Shown: in pieces, positions 12,401 through 27,400 of the stretch
Position numbering within the stretch: the stretch's first letter is position 1
Layout of the letters: every line of letters starts with the position of its first letter
NCBI GenBank assembly: GCA_030562195.1
Contig: JAUJPP010000003.1
Coordinates: 10,509,398 to 10,573,397 of the forward strand
Length of the DNA: 64,000 bases
Direction: 5' to 3'
Origin: Nipponacmea schrenckii
Lineage: Eukaryota > Mollusca > Gastropoda > Lottiidae
Translations under genes and position numbers: made by a program
The notes under the pieces: model-generated
Databases searched by the model: none
Seen by the model: the letters and a program-made list of their open reading frames with translations, nothing else
Told to the model about the DNA's origin: nothing

Positions 12401-15400
12401 TAATCTACATATATTTTAAAATGAAAAATACAAGCTTTTACCAGCTATAAGAACATCTTTTCAGCATGTTATTAAGTCAAAGAATTTGGAAGTGAATTTG
12501 GCATCAGATTTGTATTTCTACAATGATACATCAAGAAAATCTTATGATTTTAAATAGAATGAATATTAGTTCACATTATATATCCACTAAAGCAATACAT
12601 TCTTCATAATATTGGCATTTTTAAAGAGTAATCACTTTCACTTTGTCATTAAGGTTGTCCTGCTGTAGGTATGAGTATGACCAATAACTGTAATAATAGA
12701 AATAGCTATGTACTTAGAGTATCGATAATGAAAACTTTGATGAAGATGACAGACAAGGCAAACATATAAAAACCTAAGAGATTCAATGACTTACTTGTTG
12801 CCAAACTGTATTATTGACAGTAGATGGATTCAGTTTTTCCCAATTAATTCTTTTAACATTCATCTGTTTATTATTATAAGCTTGAAAGGTTGGTGGAGGT
12901 GGGACTAAAACATTGAAGAAGAAAAACAATAAAGAACTCAAGAACCATTTGTTATCTTAAATGAACAATTCAAACCACATTCCAGACGAAAAAAGTGGTT
13001 CCCAAAATCATTCTTATGTTCAAAAGAGAACTCAAATTTTCAAGTATTCAAAAGCAATAATGGCAAAACAAATGAGCTTACGAGGAAAACTATTCAACTA
13101 AAAGGAAAATCAAGAAAGACAAATTTTATTTCTAAACAATAAATTGTATAATTCAGAAAGAGTTATAAGCAAAATATTGTTTTAAGGAATAAAATGTTTA
13201 AATATAGTATGTAGTCTATCTCTAAAAGTTGAATATCATAACTTACCAGGAGGAGGAGGGGGTGGGGCAGGTGTAAAAGAATTCTGCACTCTTTGTTGAA
13301 CAATTCCTTTGGAGATAATTCTGTTTTTCTCTGAATCTTGGTCTGATGTTTCTGCTGCCATGACAGCATCTAATTCTTCTAAAGCTGTTATTGCTGACTG
13401 ATTGAAGGAGTCACCAGGTCGGACATTAAACTTCTTAGTTTCATGTTCTGCTTCATTAAACATAGTATCTCGTTTTTTATAATGACCACTTGCTGGACTG
13501 ACTTTCTGTGGTGTAAGTTTTCTTACTCTGTTTAATTCTGGTGAATCCATTTGTTTTTTATGAAATGATCTTCCCTCTAGTCCAGGATAACCAACTGGTA
13601 TAATAGTTACATATCGTTTAGAATCTCCAGTTTCATGTTCAATATCATCTATAGAAACATAAATTACTCTTTGTAAACAAACAACCTCTTACTAATCTTT
13701 AAACAAATTTCAAATCATTAATATAATTGATAATAGCTTACAAATTCAAAGCTGATGTATATTCCACCTACTTTCAAGTCACACTGGCTCATTGAGTTAA
13801 GAGCTTGAATTTCTGACAAATCCTAACTGCTGTTTGTACAATGACATGAACTGCCATTAAAGTTCAATGAAGAAAAGCAGAAAATTAGAAATTTTGTCTG
13901 TAGATTACCGTCATGATGACCTTGGCCTTTACCAACAATGGCATCTTTAGCTTCTTGAATAGCTTTCCTGGTTTCCTCTAGTTCTTTCACTAATGCTTTA
14001 TCAGCTGATCTCAGATCTGATCTATTATGATTTCTAAATTTTAATCTTTCACGTGGTGATGATTCTGATGGAGTACTACTCCCTTTCTCATCTTCTGATG
14101 ATGATCCTGACATCTACAAGACAAAATTAATTATTTCTGACCCAATTACAAGATTTACCATTCAATTCATGTATAAGGTATTTTTAGACTTTGAATATTC
14201 TTTGCTATTATTATATTGGACATGTTAGACTTTGTATATCCTTTGTTTGGCATGTGAAAAATTTTAAAGAACCAATAGAAAATATACAAAAAGTTTGACC
14301 ACTAATCAGATTGTAAAGAGAATGGATCTTTCTTCTTAAGAATAAACACTACTCTTAGAAATTTTGTGTATGCTTCTAAAATTATGTCAGGTATACATTC
14401 TTACCATTTCATTGCGTTCTTTTATAGTTTTTGAATTTCCTGTGTAAAGAAAAAAAAAATTGACATGACCAATTATTTTCAAATAAATCTCAACCCCAGC
14501 TACTCTAATCTAAACTGATTTTCGATATCTTGACTTCAGATAACCAAAAAACATTATCAACTCTTAGTTGTGATATCTACATCTACACATTATTTTACAT
14601 CATAAGTCTCAGATAGTTTTTTCTTCTTTAGCATGCATGGCTTCTGTACATGATGGAAAACATTCCCAAATAAAAGTTCAGTGAAAAGATGCAAAGACAT
14701 ACTAGTGGTTTATCAAACATATTTTGAAGAAAAATTAATGGTACCCAAATATAAGAAAACAATGTTCATATACCTATAACAATTGCAGATTTGTAAATTG
14801 AACTGAACCCAAGTCTTCAAATGAAAAGGTGGTGAACCCCAGAAAATATACCAACACCATAACTGAAGTTGTGACATTCTTGTATAATAAGACTATTATT
14901 ATGTGAATAAAGAAAATAAATCATAAGACAACATATATATCACATAAACCCTGTTACCAAATGTAAAGCCATGGATAAGCTGTGGTTCATCTTCAGATCC
15001 TATATAAGAATCACTAGGTAGAGGTGAAACAGATTGGGACACTAGAGAAATAGAATTTTAAATGAATAGTTATGCACAATGAAACATAATAAGGTATAAA
15101 GGTCAAGGGTGCATCTACGAAGAAGGGTAAATTTTTATTCAGCCTACGGTTTATAATAAATACTATGGTTTATTCTTCAATTACATTATGTACTAACGTT
15201 TGATTTTTCAATATAAAATCTAGCAAAATCATTTGATGATGAAATGAAACAATGAACATTGAATAACTTTTCAACTTGTAATTATACATATTTATATTAC
15301 TGCCATGATCTTTAATAAAAGTTGCGGACTCACTAGAATATTTCTGTAGTTGTAAGAGACGTTGTCTAACTACTATTTGATGATCTGTATGTATCAGGGG

Positions 15401-18400
15401 TAGTATATACTTCCATAAACTTCTTTTAGACGGTGTATCAAGAATCACCTCAATATCTTCTAGCATATCATTAATATCTCTGCAATATATCATAGATACA
15501 GCTAGTGCCATCAAAGAAAAATAAAACCTACTCTTCTACTCTTCTACACCAAATGGTCTAATAAAAATAGGCAATGTAGTGTGCTAATGGCATTAACCTG
15601 CCTACTCTATTTGTGACTTGTATGAAAGAGAGATTTTGAACATGTAGTCTGTTGCACTTAAGTCTCTGTTTAATTGTCCCATGCAATATATTTTACATAT
15701 CTGCCCCTCTGACCTGCATCACTGACAAAGAAAAATAGTGATGGCCCATCGTAATACACCCACCGTTGAAAATAACATTCACAATAAATTGAGCAAGGGC
15801 CATAAGGCACAATCTTTAGAGAAAGTATTCTTTGTGAGGCTTATCAAAGGCTCATACTAAGTTTCATCAAATTTCATGAAGAAACCAGCCCTCTCTGTCT
15901 TGTAAACAATAAATTTAACACGTTTTAAAGAACAATAACTCTATTAGATATGTTCGATTACACCAGGGTGGTGAATGGCTCAGTGGTTAGCGAGTTGGAC
16001 TGTCGTCTGCTAGGCGACTAGGTGCCGTGGGTTTGAATCCCGATCGGTGCGAGGAAATAAAAATTAGGTCTGATTCCTAGGCCCGTGCTTTCCCGGAACT
16101 ACGAGATAGTAGTTTCCCCCCCTCTATCTATTAGATATGTTCGATTTGCCTGGCTTTCAATAGGGTACATCCTTAGGATGTTACAAATACACCAACTTTC
16201 ATCAAAACACATCAAGAACACAACTTCCTATCGTATTCACAAGAAATTTCTGGACAAAGTCAACAACTCAAAGTAAATATTTTTCGGTAAGCTAAATTTG
16301 CAATCGGTTTCTTCTTTGGGTAATTCAAAAGGCTCAAATCACGCATTGTCAAAATCTATCAAGAAACCAGATCTCTATCAAGTCTACAAAGAATCAGAGG
16401 CTGATAAAGTGAACACATTTTAAAGAACAAGGGCAATAACTCAATAAATATTTTTTGATTAGTCTGATTTTCAATAGGGTCTATCCTCGAGTTATAACAA
16501 ACACTCACACCAAGTTTCATCAAATTCCATCAAGAACCCGGCTCCCTATCGTGTTCACAAGGAATTTTAGGACAAGGGCAATAACTCATAGTAAATATTT
16601 TTCGATTGGTTTCATTTTCGATAGGCTTCATCCTTGAGGTCATTACGAAGACTCATTCCAAGTTTCATTAAAATCCATCAAGAAATGTGGTCTCTATCGT
16701 GTTCACAACAATTGTGGACAGGCAGACGGACAGACAGAAGGGACACACAGACAGACAGGCAGCCAGAAGGCTTCATCCTTGGATGATTACAAACACATAC
16801 ACAGAAATTGGTCAAAATCCATCCAGAAACGATCTCTCTATCATGTCCACAACACATTTTTGAACGCATAATGAATGTGTTTTCAAGAACAAGGGCAATA
16901 ACTCATCAATTTATTTTTCGATTTGTCTGATTTTCAATAGGCTTCATCCTTAAGTAATAACAAGCAATCACACCAAATTTCATCAAAATCCATCAAGAAA
17001 CACACTCTAAATCGTGTTCACAACAAATTTTCAAAAACAAGGGCAATAACTCATTGAATATTTTTCGATTGGTCTGATTTTCAAAAGGCTTCTTCCTTTG
17101 GTTATAACAAACACACTCACCAAATTTGGTCAAAATCCATTAAGAAATGTGGTCTCTATCGTGTTCACAACAATTGTGGACAGACAGACGGACAGACGGT
17201 ATAAAAACTGGGATGAGAGTTTCTGAATGATAAATCACTTATTTTGGCCAAAGCTGAGGAAGAAACCAGATCTCAATAAGTAGTGTTTGAAAGAAACAGA
17301 AGGTAGTAGACGTAGCGACTGACTATAAAAATCTTACTTATTTTCATCATATCTCTGTAAGATTTCTTTAAGTTGTTGACGTTCTGTTGGTGTTAATAAA
17401 AATTCTAACTGTTGACGGAATGTAGTAGGTAAATTATCAGGTATATATGACTGTTCATTATAATCATCTAAATAGATAAAGAAAAAAAAGTATGAATAAT
17501 GAAATGTAGTAGGGATCCTAACAAGTAAAAACCAAGTGTAAGTGGTCAAAATTCTAAAAAAGTGATGCACATGGCTGAATGAAGGTCTTGCAGATAGAAC
17601 ATTCAGTATCTTGTACAATTTAGAAAATCAAGGAATATTTGTACAAACTGGTAGGGGTGGGCATATTCCCTTTACAACTGGTATGAAATTTCTAGTAATC
17701 TAAAATTTGAAATGTAAAATTATAGGTGGTATATCGCCATAAATATAGTAAATATAAGTAAAATATCATGATGTTGTTAGTAAGAATTGTCTTTAAGAAG
17801 TATAACATTCTCACATGTACACAAAAGAATAAAATGGTCTACAAAAATAATATATCTTTCAATATTAATTCAATTTTAAAATAATTCATGGTTATGTTTT
17901 GTGATTACTTATACTTTATTGTTTACAAAGAGATGATGTAATAGCAGTGCCTTTTCATGAGATTCTGTGAAAGACAACTATAGTTGGATTGGGTCTTGTC
18001 CTTATTTCAATGACAGAACACGACTAAGATAAAGTAATGTGAATCAAAAATTCCCCAAAATGAGTATGACTATCAAACAAGTTGATTTCTACTTCAAATA
18101 TCAACATAATTTTGAGTGCAAAGATGTGAATATAGTTTCATATATAGTAAATATATTTCTTCAAACTGGTCCTTGAAAAACCTTCCATATTCAGGTCACT
18201 TGAATGGTTGGGTTTTAAATTTCAAAATTTAACTTACTGTTATACTTTATTCTTGGACTGGTCAAAGGCTCTTGTTGATATTTTTCAACATTTACACACT
18301 CTAAAATACATGTTATATGTTGATATTTTAACAACTGTTTTCCAATTGAGATATAGTGAGTTTTATCAATTCATTGGATATTATACAACTTATTAACTTA

Positions 18401-21400
18401 AGCAATGTGACATACGCCCACCAGCAGCTTTGATTACAAGTACATGTACAAATCAATGTTTGTTGTACATTCACACTTCGTTCAAGTGTTTTCTATAGAG
18501 CATTTTAAGCAGACAAAATCAAAAGAATCCCTTAATAATTGTTGTCTGTAGAGTGAGCAGATTTGCACTATGAAAACGCGATGTAAGTCTGAAAAAATAT
18601 TTTGGTTAAAATTTATCAGATCATTATGAAAATCAATAGGAATCATCCACATGTTGACAATAACCTACAAAATAAAAACTGAGAACTGAATCCAGTAGAG
18701 CAAGCATGAGTTGCACACTACAGCTAATGGAAAATATAGCTAAGTCAGACACCATAAATCAGAGAAAAATCATTGGATCATCATGAAAATCAACAGCAAT
18801 CATCTTCATAATGAGTTCCACAAAATAAAAATCAAAAGAATCCATTAAGAATTGTAGCCTGTAGAGTGAGCACAAACAAATTTGAACGGAAGGGTGGACC
18901 GACAGACCGCCTGGGCGATTACAATATATCTCCAAATAAATTAGTGGGCATATGAAAAGCAAAATTCCAAATTCAAAACTCTACGTAATTGTCTAATTGT
19001 CCACAGGTCAGTTGATGTTAAAGCCAAATATACAATTAAACATAGAACAGGTCATTTACAATCCTGAAAAATTATTGACATTCTTTCATAGGAAATGTAA
19101 TGTTTGGGGTTTGGGGTTTGGTATAGAAATCTTGACATGTCTGACTGAAAAAAATCAAATGCAACTCACCTAACAATATATCTTGCGGTAAACTAATACG
19201 ATGTAAACAATATTCTTGATGTTCAATAGGTAACCTTGCTATAATAAACATCCATAATGTCTTTTTAGACGGACTGTCTAATATTTCAGCTAGCGAACTG
19301 TGTAGATCTACCACATTACTGTAATATAAAATAGAGACAATCTCATTATTGGGCGGAAATGGGAAGGATAAGAGGATCTATAAAATAATCAATGGTGAAG
19401 GCCCATATTTTTCATTTTATAAAGAATTTCATTTTTGTGTAGACCTTGAATAAAGACTTTTATCTGTAGAAGATTTAATTAGATACGTCACTGATATTTA
19501 CGTGGGATTGATTGCTCTTGATTAACAAGACAAGCTTGTCCTAAGTGTGTCTGTTAAATAGTCACCTTTAGCATTATACATAAGACTTATAGTTTACTGG
19601 CTTGATAGTTTAAGGGATTGGCTGTTTTAAAGCTGCCAATTTAATACTCTGCAGGATTAGGACTTTTGGTTTGAAGAACTCTGATCTCTACCAACAGCAC
19701 ATGTTATTTATGTTAAGGTGTAGGGTGTTTTTGTATTCATCTTGTGGTTGATTTTGTTTAAAAAACTATACTTGGGTTATTGTTCTCTAGCCTTTTATTC
19801 GCATGTTGACCCTTGACACATATGTTAGCGGGATTGGGTCTCCTGTCTCTGGTTTAGGAGTTGGGATTCATTGATTTGTGCAGTTTTTGGAAGCCCTAGC
19901 CCTCCTGTTACACATCTTTGAGTTGTTTAACTTTGTTCAATGAGCTCTTGTATTGAATATGGTCAACCATGCCATGTAAAAATACAATAAGGTTTGTGAA
20001 TTGTAGCATTTTCCTTGCTTGCAGAAAATAACAGGATAATATATCCTGTGCCTATGTTTTCGTAACTTTGTCATTGATTATTATATATTTACATTAGCTA
20101 TTGTTTTTCTCCATTGGACTAATGTTAATACGTGTGGCGTTTATGAGACAATAACTGCCATTGCCTCATCACCAAAACATTGAGCGTAGTAATACACGGT
20201 AACCAATGTAAATAAACATGGCCGTCGCTCTATTAACATCAATCATCTTCACGCTTGAACGTAAAATTCCAATTTTAATGTTGAATTCTAATATGTAATA
20301 AAGTTTCCATTAGCCTAACCCAAAGCCAATCTAATACTCACAGTCTCATACAAGAATAATTGGCAAAATGCGATAGAACTCAATCGAATTAGGCCTGAGT
20401 GTACTGGCCATAGCCATAGACCCATTTGACCTAGTTACTCGCTTCAGTTTAAGAGCCTAAAAGTGCAGGTTTGTGGATTGTTTAATATTAAGTTTCAAAA
20501 TACTATACTTTTACTGAAAATTAACTGAATTGAGTGTAAACTGTGGTCACCTATCAACATATGGAGCGGGCCTTCTTCTAGATTGGTCTTTATAGTTTTT
20601 TTCATTTTCTCAACTTTCCTACTTGTTCACATGCGGTCAGGTCTAGCCGAATCACCTCTCCGTTCTTCAATTGTATCCGCATTCATTAAATTTCATGATT
20701 TTGTTGCTTTTCATCGTTAAAGATGGAATTCATACCAAAATGTTTTATATTTACTGATAAATGAATTGATTTATAAAGATTAAACATAAAATTGAGATAA
20801 ACATTGTTTTTTCTTACATTCTGAGAGCTTTCTTCCGCGAATAATATTCTGACGAAAAGAAAATGTCCTGATATACGACCATAACCGCCATAGGGTGACC
20901 GTTTATTGCTTAAATATCCAAAATGTATGTTGCCAATGCATGTTTATCAAACAATATAATACACCATGCTTACTTTGAAATTTCATAATTTTCTATGGCT
21001 TTTCTTATTTGATGTTTTTCTCTGCCAGTTAATAAAAAGTCTGCCTGTAAAAAAATTGCAAAAGAAGCTGAAATGGAAACTGCATTCAGTTCAGGGTCAT
21101 TCTATGTAAGGAATGCTGGGATATCAAGAGTTCAACATCGAATTGTAATAAATTTTACAGTGTTTATTTGTAAAAATGAACGTGATTTATTAAAGATTAA
21201 TCTTGTCAGATCGCCGATGGAAGCAAAGTAAGTATCTGCCAAAACTATGAAATAAAACATCTGGATCAGAAATTCAATAAGATTGGATATTAGATCACAA
21301 ATAATACTTACCCTCTGTTGAAATGTTCTACCCTCTGTATCTGTATGATGTTGATTAGTTAACCAATCCACAGAACCATGACTGGATAATGAAGATTCAC

Positions 21401-24400
21401 TAGACACAGACGTCAAACTAACAGATGGTGCTACAACAAGATAAATCAACTTCATTCCACAATTTTTTTGCTATCAACATTTTCATTTTGACATATTCTA
21501 TTCATAAGTTTTGTTCTTGAAATTTACTGCTTTTGAATGTTAAATACTGTTTTGTTTGTTTGAAATATATTTCTCTTTTCTTAATTCCAGTTATATATAA
21601 TCTCGCTTGAAATTAAACTGCACCTCCATTAACCAACACATTTTAAGATAATGCCAAACAAGCACATAAGTGTATATTGAGTAGCTTTCCGAATCTACAG
21701 CAATTTATAAAAAAAATGTTGATTGTCTTAAAGGATATGCATTAACTGACATTTGTCTTAAAGTTCAGTATAATAGAAAGAAGGGATATATTTTGTTAAA
21801 TTTGAAATAGATAATACACTTACACAAACCATTTTCACATCGTAATATTTCAATAGTAGGTGCTGAACCACTCTCTTGTAATAATTGACATAATCTTGAA
21901 TGGCTACATTTTCTATTCAAACAAATGATGATATTTAAAACACTAATAATTCAATTATAACTAGATCCCCAGGCTTCGCGAGGTTCTGACGCAGTGCGTA
22001 GCAGTTTCGATATACGCTTTAAAAATGCCCCTTAAAGTATCCGTAAAACAGTAACGTTATTTTTACAGAGTATAAGTCGTTTTATTTCAAAGCATAATTG
22101 GTTCGCTGAAACTAGTGCCATGTAGTGTGACGGAATATAAGTTCCCCCATAATAACTGTTCCAAAGAACTTTTATTATGTAATAATTGTTCCATTTGGAC
22201 CTTTCTCTATGTAATATTTCATCCAGCTTCATAAGAGATTATCCGGAGCACAGGAAAAAATGTTATGATATAAAAAATTTGTTTTATTCTATAACATATT
22301 TTCCTATGCACTTGGTAAATCTAATTTCAGACGATGGATAAAATATTTTATAATGAAAGTTCCGAATGGAACAATTTTTACATAATAAAAGTTCTTTACA
22401 ACAGTGGCAAACATTTGAACAGTATAATATTTTTAAGTGGTATATTATTCAAACCTATTAAACACATTTATACCAAACTTATTTACATGTACAAAATAAT
22501 GAAAACAGTAGATTATATGACAAATCAAATTAAACAACTAGTCTTTTTTCAAAACAGAAAAATATTCGTATATGCTGTTTCGCCTGTCTTTATTTGTACA
22601 TTGCCTTTTTGGACGAGAATTATTGTTGTCAACTTCTGGTGAAGAATAATCAAGTAACTGATCTACATCATTTCTGTATGTGGACTGCGTAATGAACATG
22701 TCATTATCATTGTCTTCTGTAAAATTATTGTTTTCATCACAATTATTTTGCACTTCAGTTTCATTTTGCACTTCATTTTCATTTTGCACTTCAGTTTCAT
22801 TTTGCACTTCATTTTCATTTTGCACTTCAGTTTCATTTTGCACTTCATTTTCAATTTGCACTTCAGTTTCATTTTGCACTTCAATTTCATTTTGCACTTC
22901 AGTTTCATTTTGCACTTCATTTTCATTTTGCTCTTCATTTTCATTTTCGTTCTCTGCAAGTTCATTCAGTAAGTTTTCTACATCATTATTATCTTTATCT
23001 TCAATTGATTCCAGATCGTTGTATTTTTTCACATTCTGTTGTCTGTATTTTCCTACTATTTTTTCATTAATATCTTGTAGAACTACTGTGCCAATCTTGG
23101 GAATATCACTTATCCAATAAGGTCCTAGCCATCGATTCATGCCCAGCGTTTTCTTTCTTTTCATATTCTTAACTAAAACTTTTTCACCTTTTTTAAACTC
23201 ATTCTGCTGCACATTGTGTCTTTTGTCAAAAAGTATTTTCTGTTTCTTCTGGGCAATTGACATATTACATCCAACTACTTCAGCAATGTTTTTTTGTATG
23301 TCTATCATCTGTGCAGCTGACTTTTCTATTTCTGCTTCTGGTATTTCTATATACTTTTGAAATGTTGTGCTAGTTTCTCCATGCAAGTTTTCATTTGGTA
23401 AAATAGGATTTCTCCAATACATTAAAAAGAAAAGAGAGTACTTAGTTGAGGCTTGTCTTGAGGTATTGTAGGCAAAGCAGCACTTTGGAATATATCTTTC
23501 CCATTCTGCGGTATTTTCTTCTACAGATTTGTTTAGCATTGACTTCAAAGTCTGATTAAATCTCTCTGATCTTCCATTTGATTGGGGGTGATATGGCGTT
23601 ATAAGAATGTGTCTGTATCCATATAAACTTTCTAATTTATCAGTTAATATTGAGTTAAACTCCCCACCATTGTCGCTCACCAATTCCAATGGGACTCCCT
23701 GACGACAAAATAATTCGTACAATTTATCTGCTACCTCTGATGCCACTTTTCGTTTTAATGGAAATGCTTCAACATAATTGGAGAAATAATCTATCACAGT
23801 CAACACATATCTGTATCCTGCTTGAGAAATTGGGTCTCCTTCTGTATCATTATATGGGCCTATCAGATCAATTGCAATTTTCTTCCATGTACTTTTTGGT
23901 ACTTCTACAGGTTGTAATTCTGCCGGAGTGGTTTTGACCTTTTTGTTAGTAGTTTGGCACTTTTCACATGTTTTGATGTATGATTTGATGTCTGCAGACA
24001 TTCCTTTCCAATAATACCTCTCACTTAGTTTATAAAATGTTTTCTCCATTCCAAGGTGACTCCCATTATCAATATGACATAATTTCAAAATTGATAATTT
24101 TTGGTCCATTGTAATTACTAATTTCTTTATGCCTTTCTTGGAGTAATACATCTTTCCTTCAATAATTTCAAAAGTATCTGTCCTCTTTCTGATTCGTCTT
24201 CGTTCATTCTCATCAAGCCCTATAGTAGAAAACATTCCATACATTAACATAGGCTAATAAAAGAAAAGACATAAAATATAATGCAGGCTCTAATAGGAAT
24301 TAGTTATTAAGGGTGAAAGCTGACACCGGGCCAAAAGCACTGGCCGTGGCATCACGATTGTTCTTGCCTTGAGGGGTCTTATGATAACATTTAATTACAA

Positions 24401-27400
24401 GAATATAATGAAAGTTCCAGTATAATATAATACTTTCACCAAATTATATTTATATCAAAGTAAATACACTCTAATACTATTTTCAAGTCAATATAAAACA
24501 ATACAAAACACATACTAAAATGTAAAACATTTACCTTCAATGTAAGTCCCATCATTTAAATATGAGAATATTTTATCATATTCTTCTGCATCCATTATAA
24601 AGTTTACCAAAACATTCACATGTACCATAAAGTTCATGAAAACTGATAATGATTACAACTCAGTCACATACAAACAAAACACTCAGACATAACACCCATG
24701 TGACCTATACAGTGGCTCTACATTACCTATAAATCAGTCATAATATTATGCCTTGCCTATAAATCAGTCATATTATTATGCCTTGCCTATAAATCAGTCA
24801 TAATATTATACCTGACTTTACAATCAAATAATATTATTTCCAATCCTCACCTGGAAAATTTGTTATATCTATGGAAAAATTGTTATACAATATTAGTTCC
24901 TGAGATAAATTATTATAACTATTTTTGTTCCATGAGGATTATTTATTATGAGGAACAAATATACACTCACAGTAGATCGCCCAAACGCATAATTCAACAG
25001 CCAGTTTTTAACGATGAAATTCGCAATTTTCATATGGTGATAAAACGGAAAGTATGCATCGTACATCAAAATATAATATATCAATGGATAGATCTTTTCG
25101 AGAGCTATCACATTTGTGCAGCTCACAAGGTCACCAAAGGTCAAGGTTACAATATACGACCATTCGAAGTTTTTATATATTACTTTCGGTCAAAATATCA
25201 AAATCAAAATCAAAATTCAAAAATCGGTTTCCAAATATAATTCAGGAATCGATATAACATTCTATAGACATCAAAATTACTCGAATCGTAGCTTCTCCAG
25301 GGGCCCCATTTCGATTTAAAGAAAATTACGCACAGTTAGTAGAGAAGAAAATATAAAATTTCCAAATATTAAAAAGCGCATTTTTGGTGGAAATATGTGG
25401 TTTAATATATCATTAGAAAGAGCAGATGAACCCTAATAAGATTCAATATAAATATTTGTTATTTATAAATTAATTCACGTGACAGAGCTCGTTGAAAATA
25501 AAAATCACAAATTTCGATCGGCTATAAAACCGGAAGTAGACATCGGACAACACAAATGAATATATCAGGGGATAGATATCATCAAGGGCAATAAATCGTG
25601 TTCAGGTCACAATGTCACCAAAAGTCAAGGTCACAAAATATGGGCCTTTAAAGTTTTTGTCATTACCAATAAAATTAAAATGGAAATAAAAGAAAATCAA
25701 AATCAAAATTCAAAAATCGGCTCCCAAATAAAGTTGCGCAATCGACTCTAGTCATAAGATATGAAAAAATAACGAAAATCGCTTTATCCCCTGAATTTGA
25801 ATTTGAAATTTTACAAAAGTTTGACATTTCAATATGGCGGCTTATCGTTTGCTTCCGGTCTGGATTTTTTCATCTTCGTTTTTTTGTATGACTATTTCAA
25901 GCATATCACAAAAAGAATTTTTGAAATATCTTGAAAATTCCGGAAGTTGAATTGTTAAAGTTCAAAAGCGAATAACGTCAAAACCGGAAGTCATTTAGAA
26001 AATTTGAATAATGATTTTTGATCGCATTAAAAGTGTCTATCTACATATAAGTTTTCAAGTGGATGGGAATAAAACTCTAAAAGTTGATAAAAACGCAAAA
26101 AATAAAATTTAAAAAGTCAGCAACAAAAGTAATGAAATCAGCAGTTTAAAAATGCAGTTATGTAGCTAGCAGTTAAAAGAAGCTATCAAAAGTAGTTCTG
26201 TCAAAATCAGTTGAAAAATAGAGGTAATAAATGGCAAAAACCAAAACGAAGCCATTGCCCACAGCTCGTTTCCGGTCACTCTGAATGACGTCATTTTACA
26301 TTTAAAAAATAGTAGTCTCGCAGTTTGAATGGCAGACAGCAACAGGTAGTTTGCAGCAAGTTGCCTTCTTTGAAAATAATCGAGGGTAAAATTCGAAAAA
26401 AAAAAAAAAAAAAAAAGACATTTCGAAAACAAAGCAGTGCGTTCGATGAACGCACTGCAATGAGAGGTCCTTTTCCCATCATAACTGAAAGACTAACATG
26501 TAATAGAAGAGTTTTTTTTTAGAAAAATTAAAACCCTGTATGCAGCAGACTGTGCAGGTCTGTAAACATGATGGCATCAAAATCCATGTGAATTTTCTTT
26601 TGCATGGCTTAGTTTATGATCAGTAGGCCTATCCATAACAGGTTTAGAAATGAAGAGCCTAATTTCCATTCTGGTATATCAAATCTCTCCTGCATAACTT
26701 GTCCAGCTAAAAGAGTAAAATCATTCAATAGTTTCTATATAGGCATACCTGACATCTAGACCATTTAGTTTCATAATAAAATCATCTGTTCTTATTCCAG
26801 CTTTCTCTGATGGTCCACCTTCATCTACTGATTCAACATAGGCTGGATTACTTCCCTTTATAACTAAACCAAAACTTCCATCATCACGAATCACTTGAAC
26901 AGTCCTACCAACACAAATCACAGTATAGGGGGCTCAGGAGAACTTTGTGTCATGAACATAAACTGACAGCAACTGGACTTTTAAGGAGTGGCATCTGAAG
27001 AAACCTTATCAATCCCTAAATTAAATCTTTTACAGCACTCAGACTGATGTTTTACTTTATAGCAAAAATTAGATTTTGTTGATGACCAATTTAATTCTAA
27101 TAAATCTTTTCTGTTGATTTTGATAGACAAGTAAATGACTGGCTTATAAAACACATTGAAAATTTGACTTCCAAATATAATGGCAACAAGTAGACCTAAT
27201 GGGGAATCATGTATATTCTTGAATTAAGAAATGTACATACTTTCTATGTCCTGTTTTATGAGCTGAAGGTGGACGTGGAGACTGAACAACACTCAATCTA
27301 TCACTACCTACTGGCGACGTATAGCGTAGTTTTATTTCTTCGTCAAACTGTTGTCTATGACCAGGAGGTACAAATGGCCTAAAATATAACACATCAATTC

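Noticed and set aside
15960..16060. Functional tRNA gene
   Set aside because: It has A and B boxes but does not fold into a clean cloverleaf, carries an unrelated tail and is flanked by a target duplication; it is a SINE.
22680..23120. Plus-strand frames rich in FCTSVSFCTSFS
   Set aside because: Antisense of the acidic repeat in the integrase gene.
24250..26400. Upstream RT/gag for the integrase (full gypsy element)
   Set aside because: No reverse transcriptase or gag motif in any frame on the minus strand between the integrase start and delphilin exon 5.
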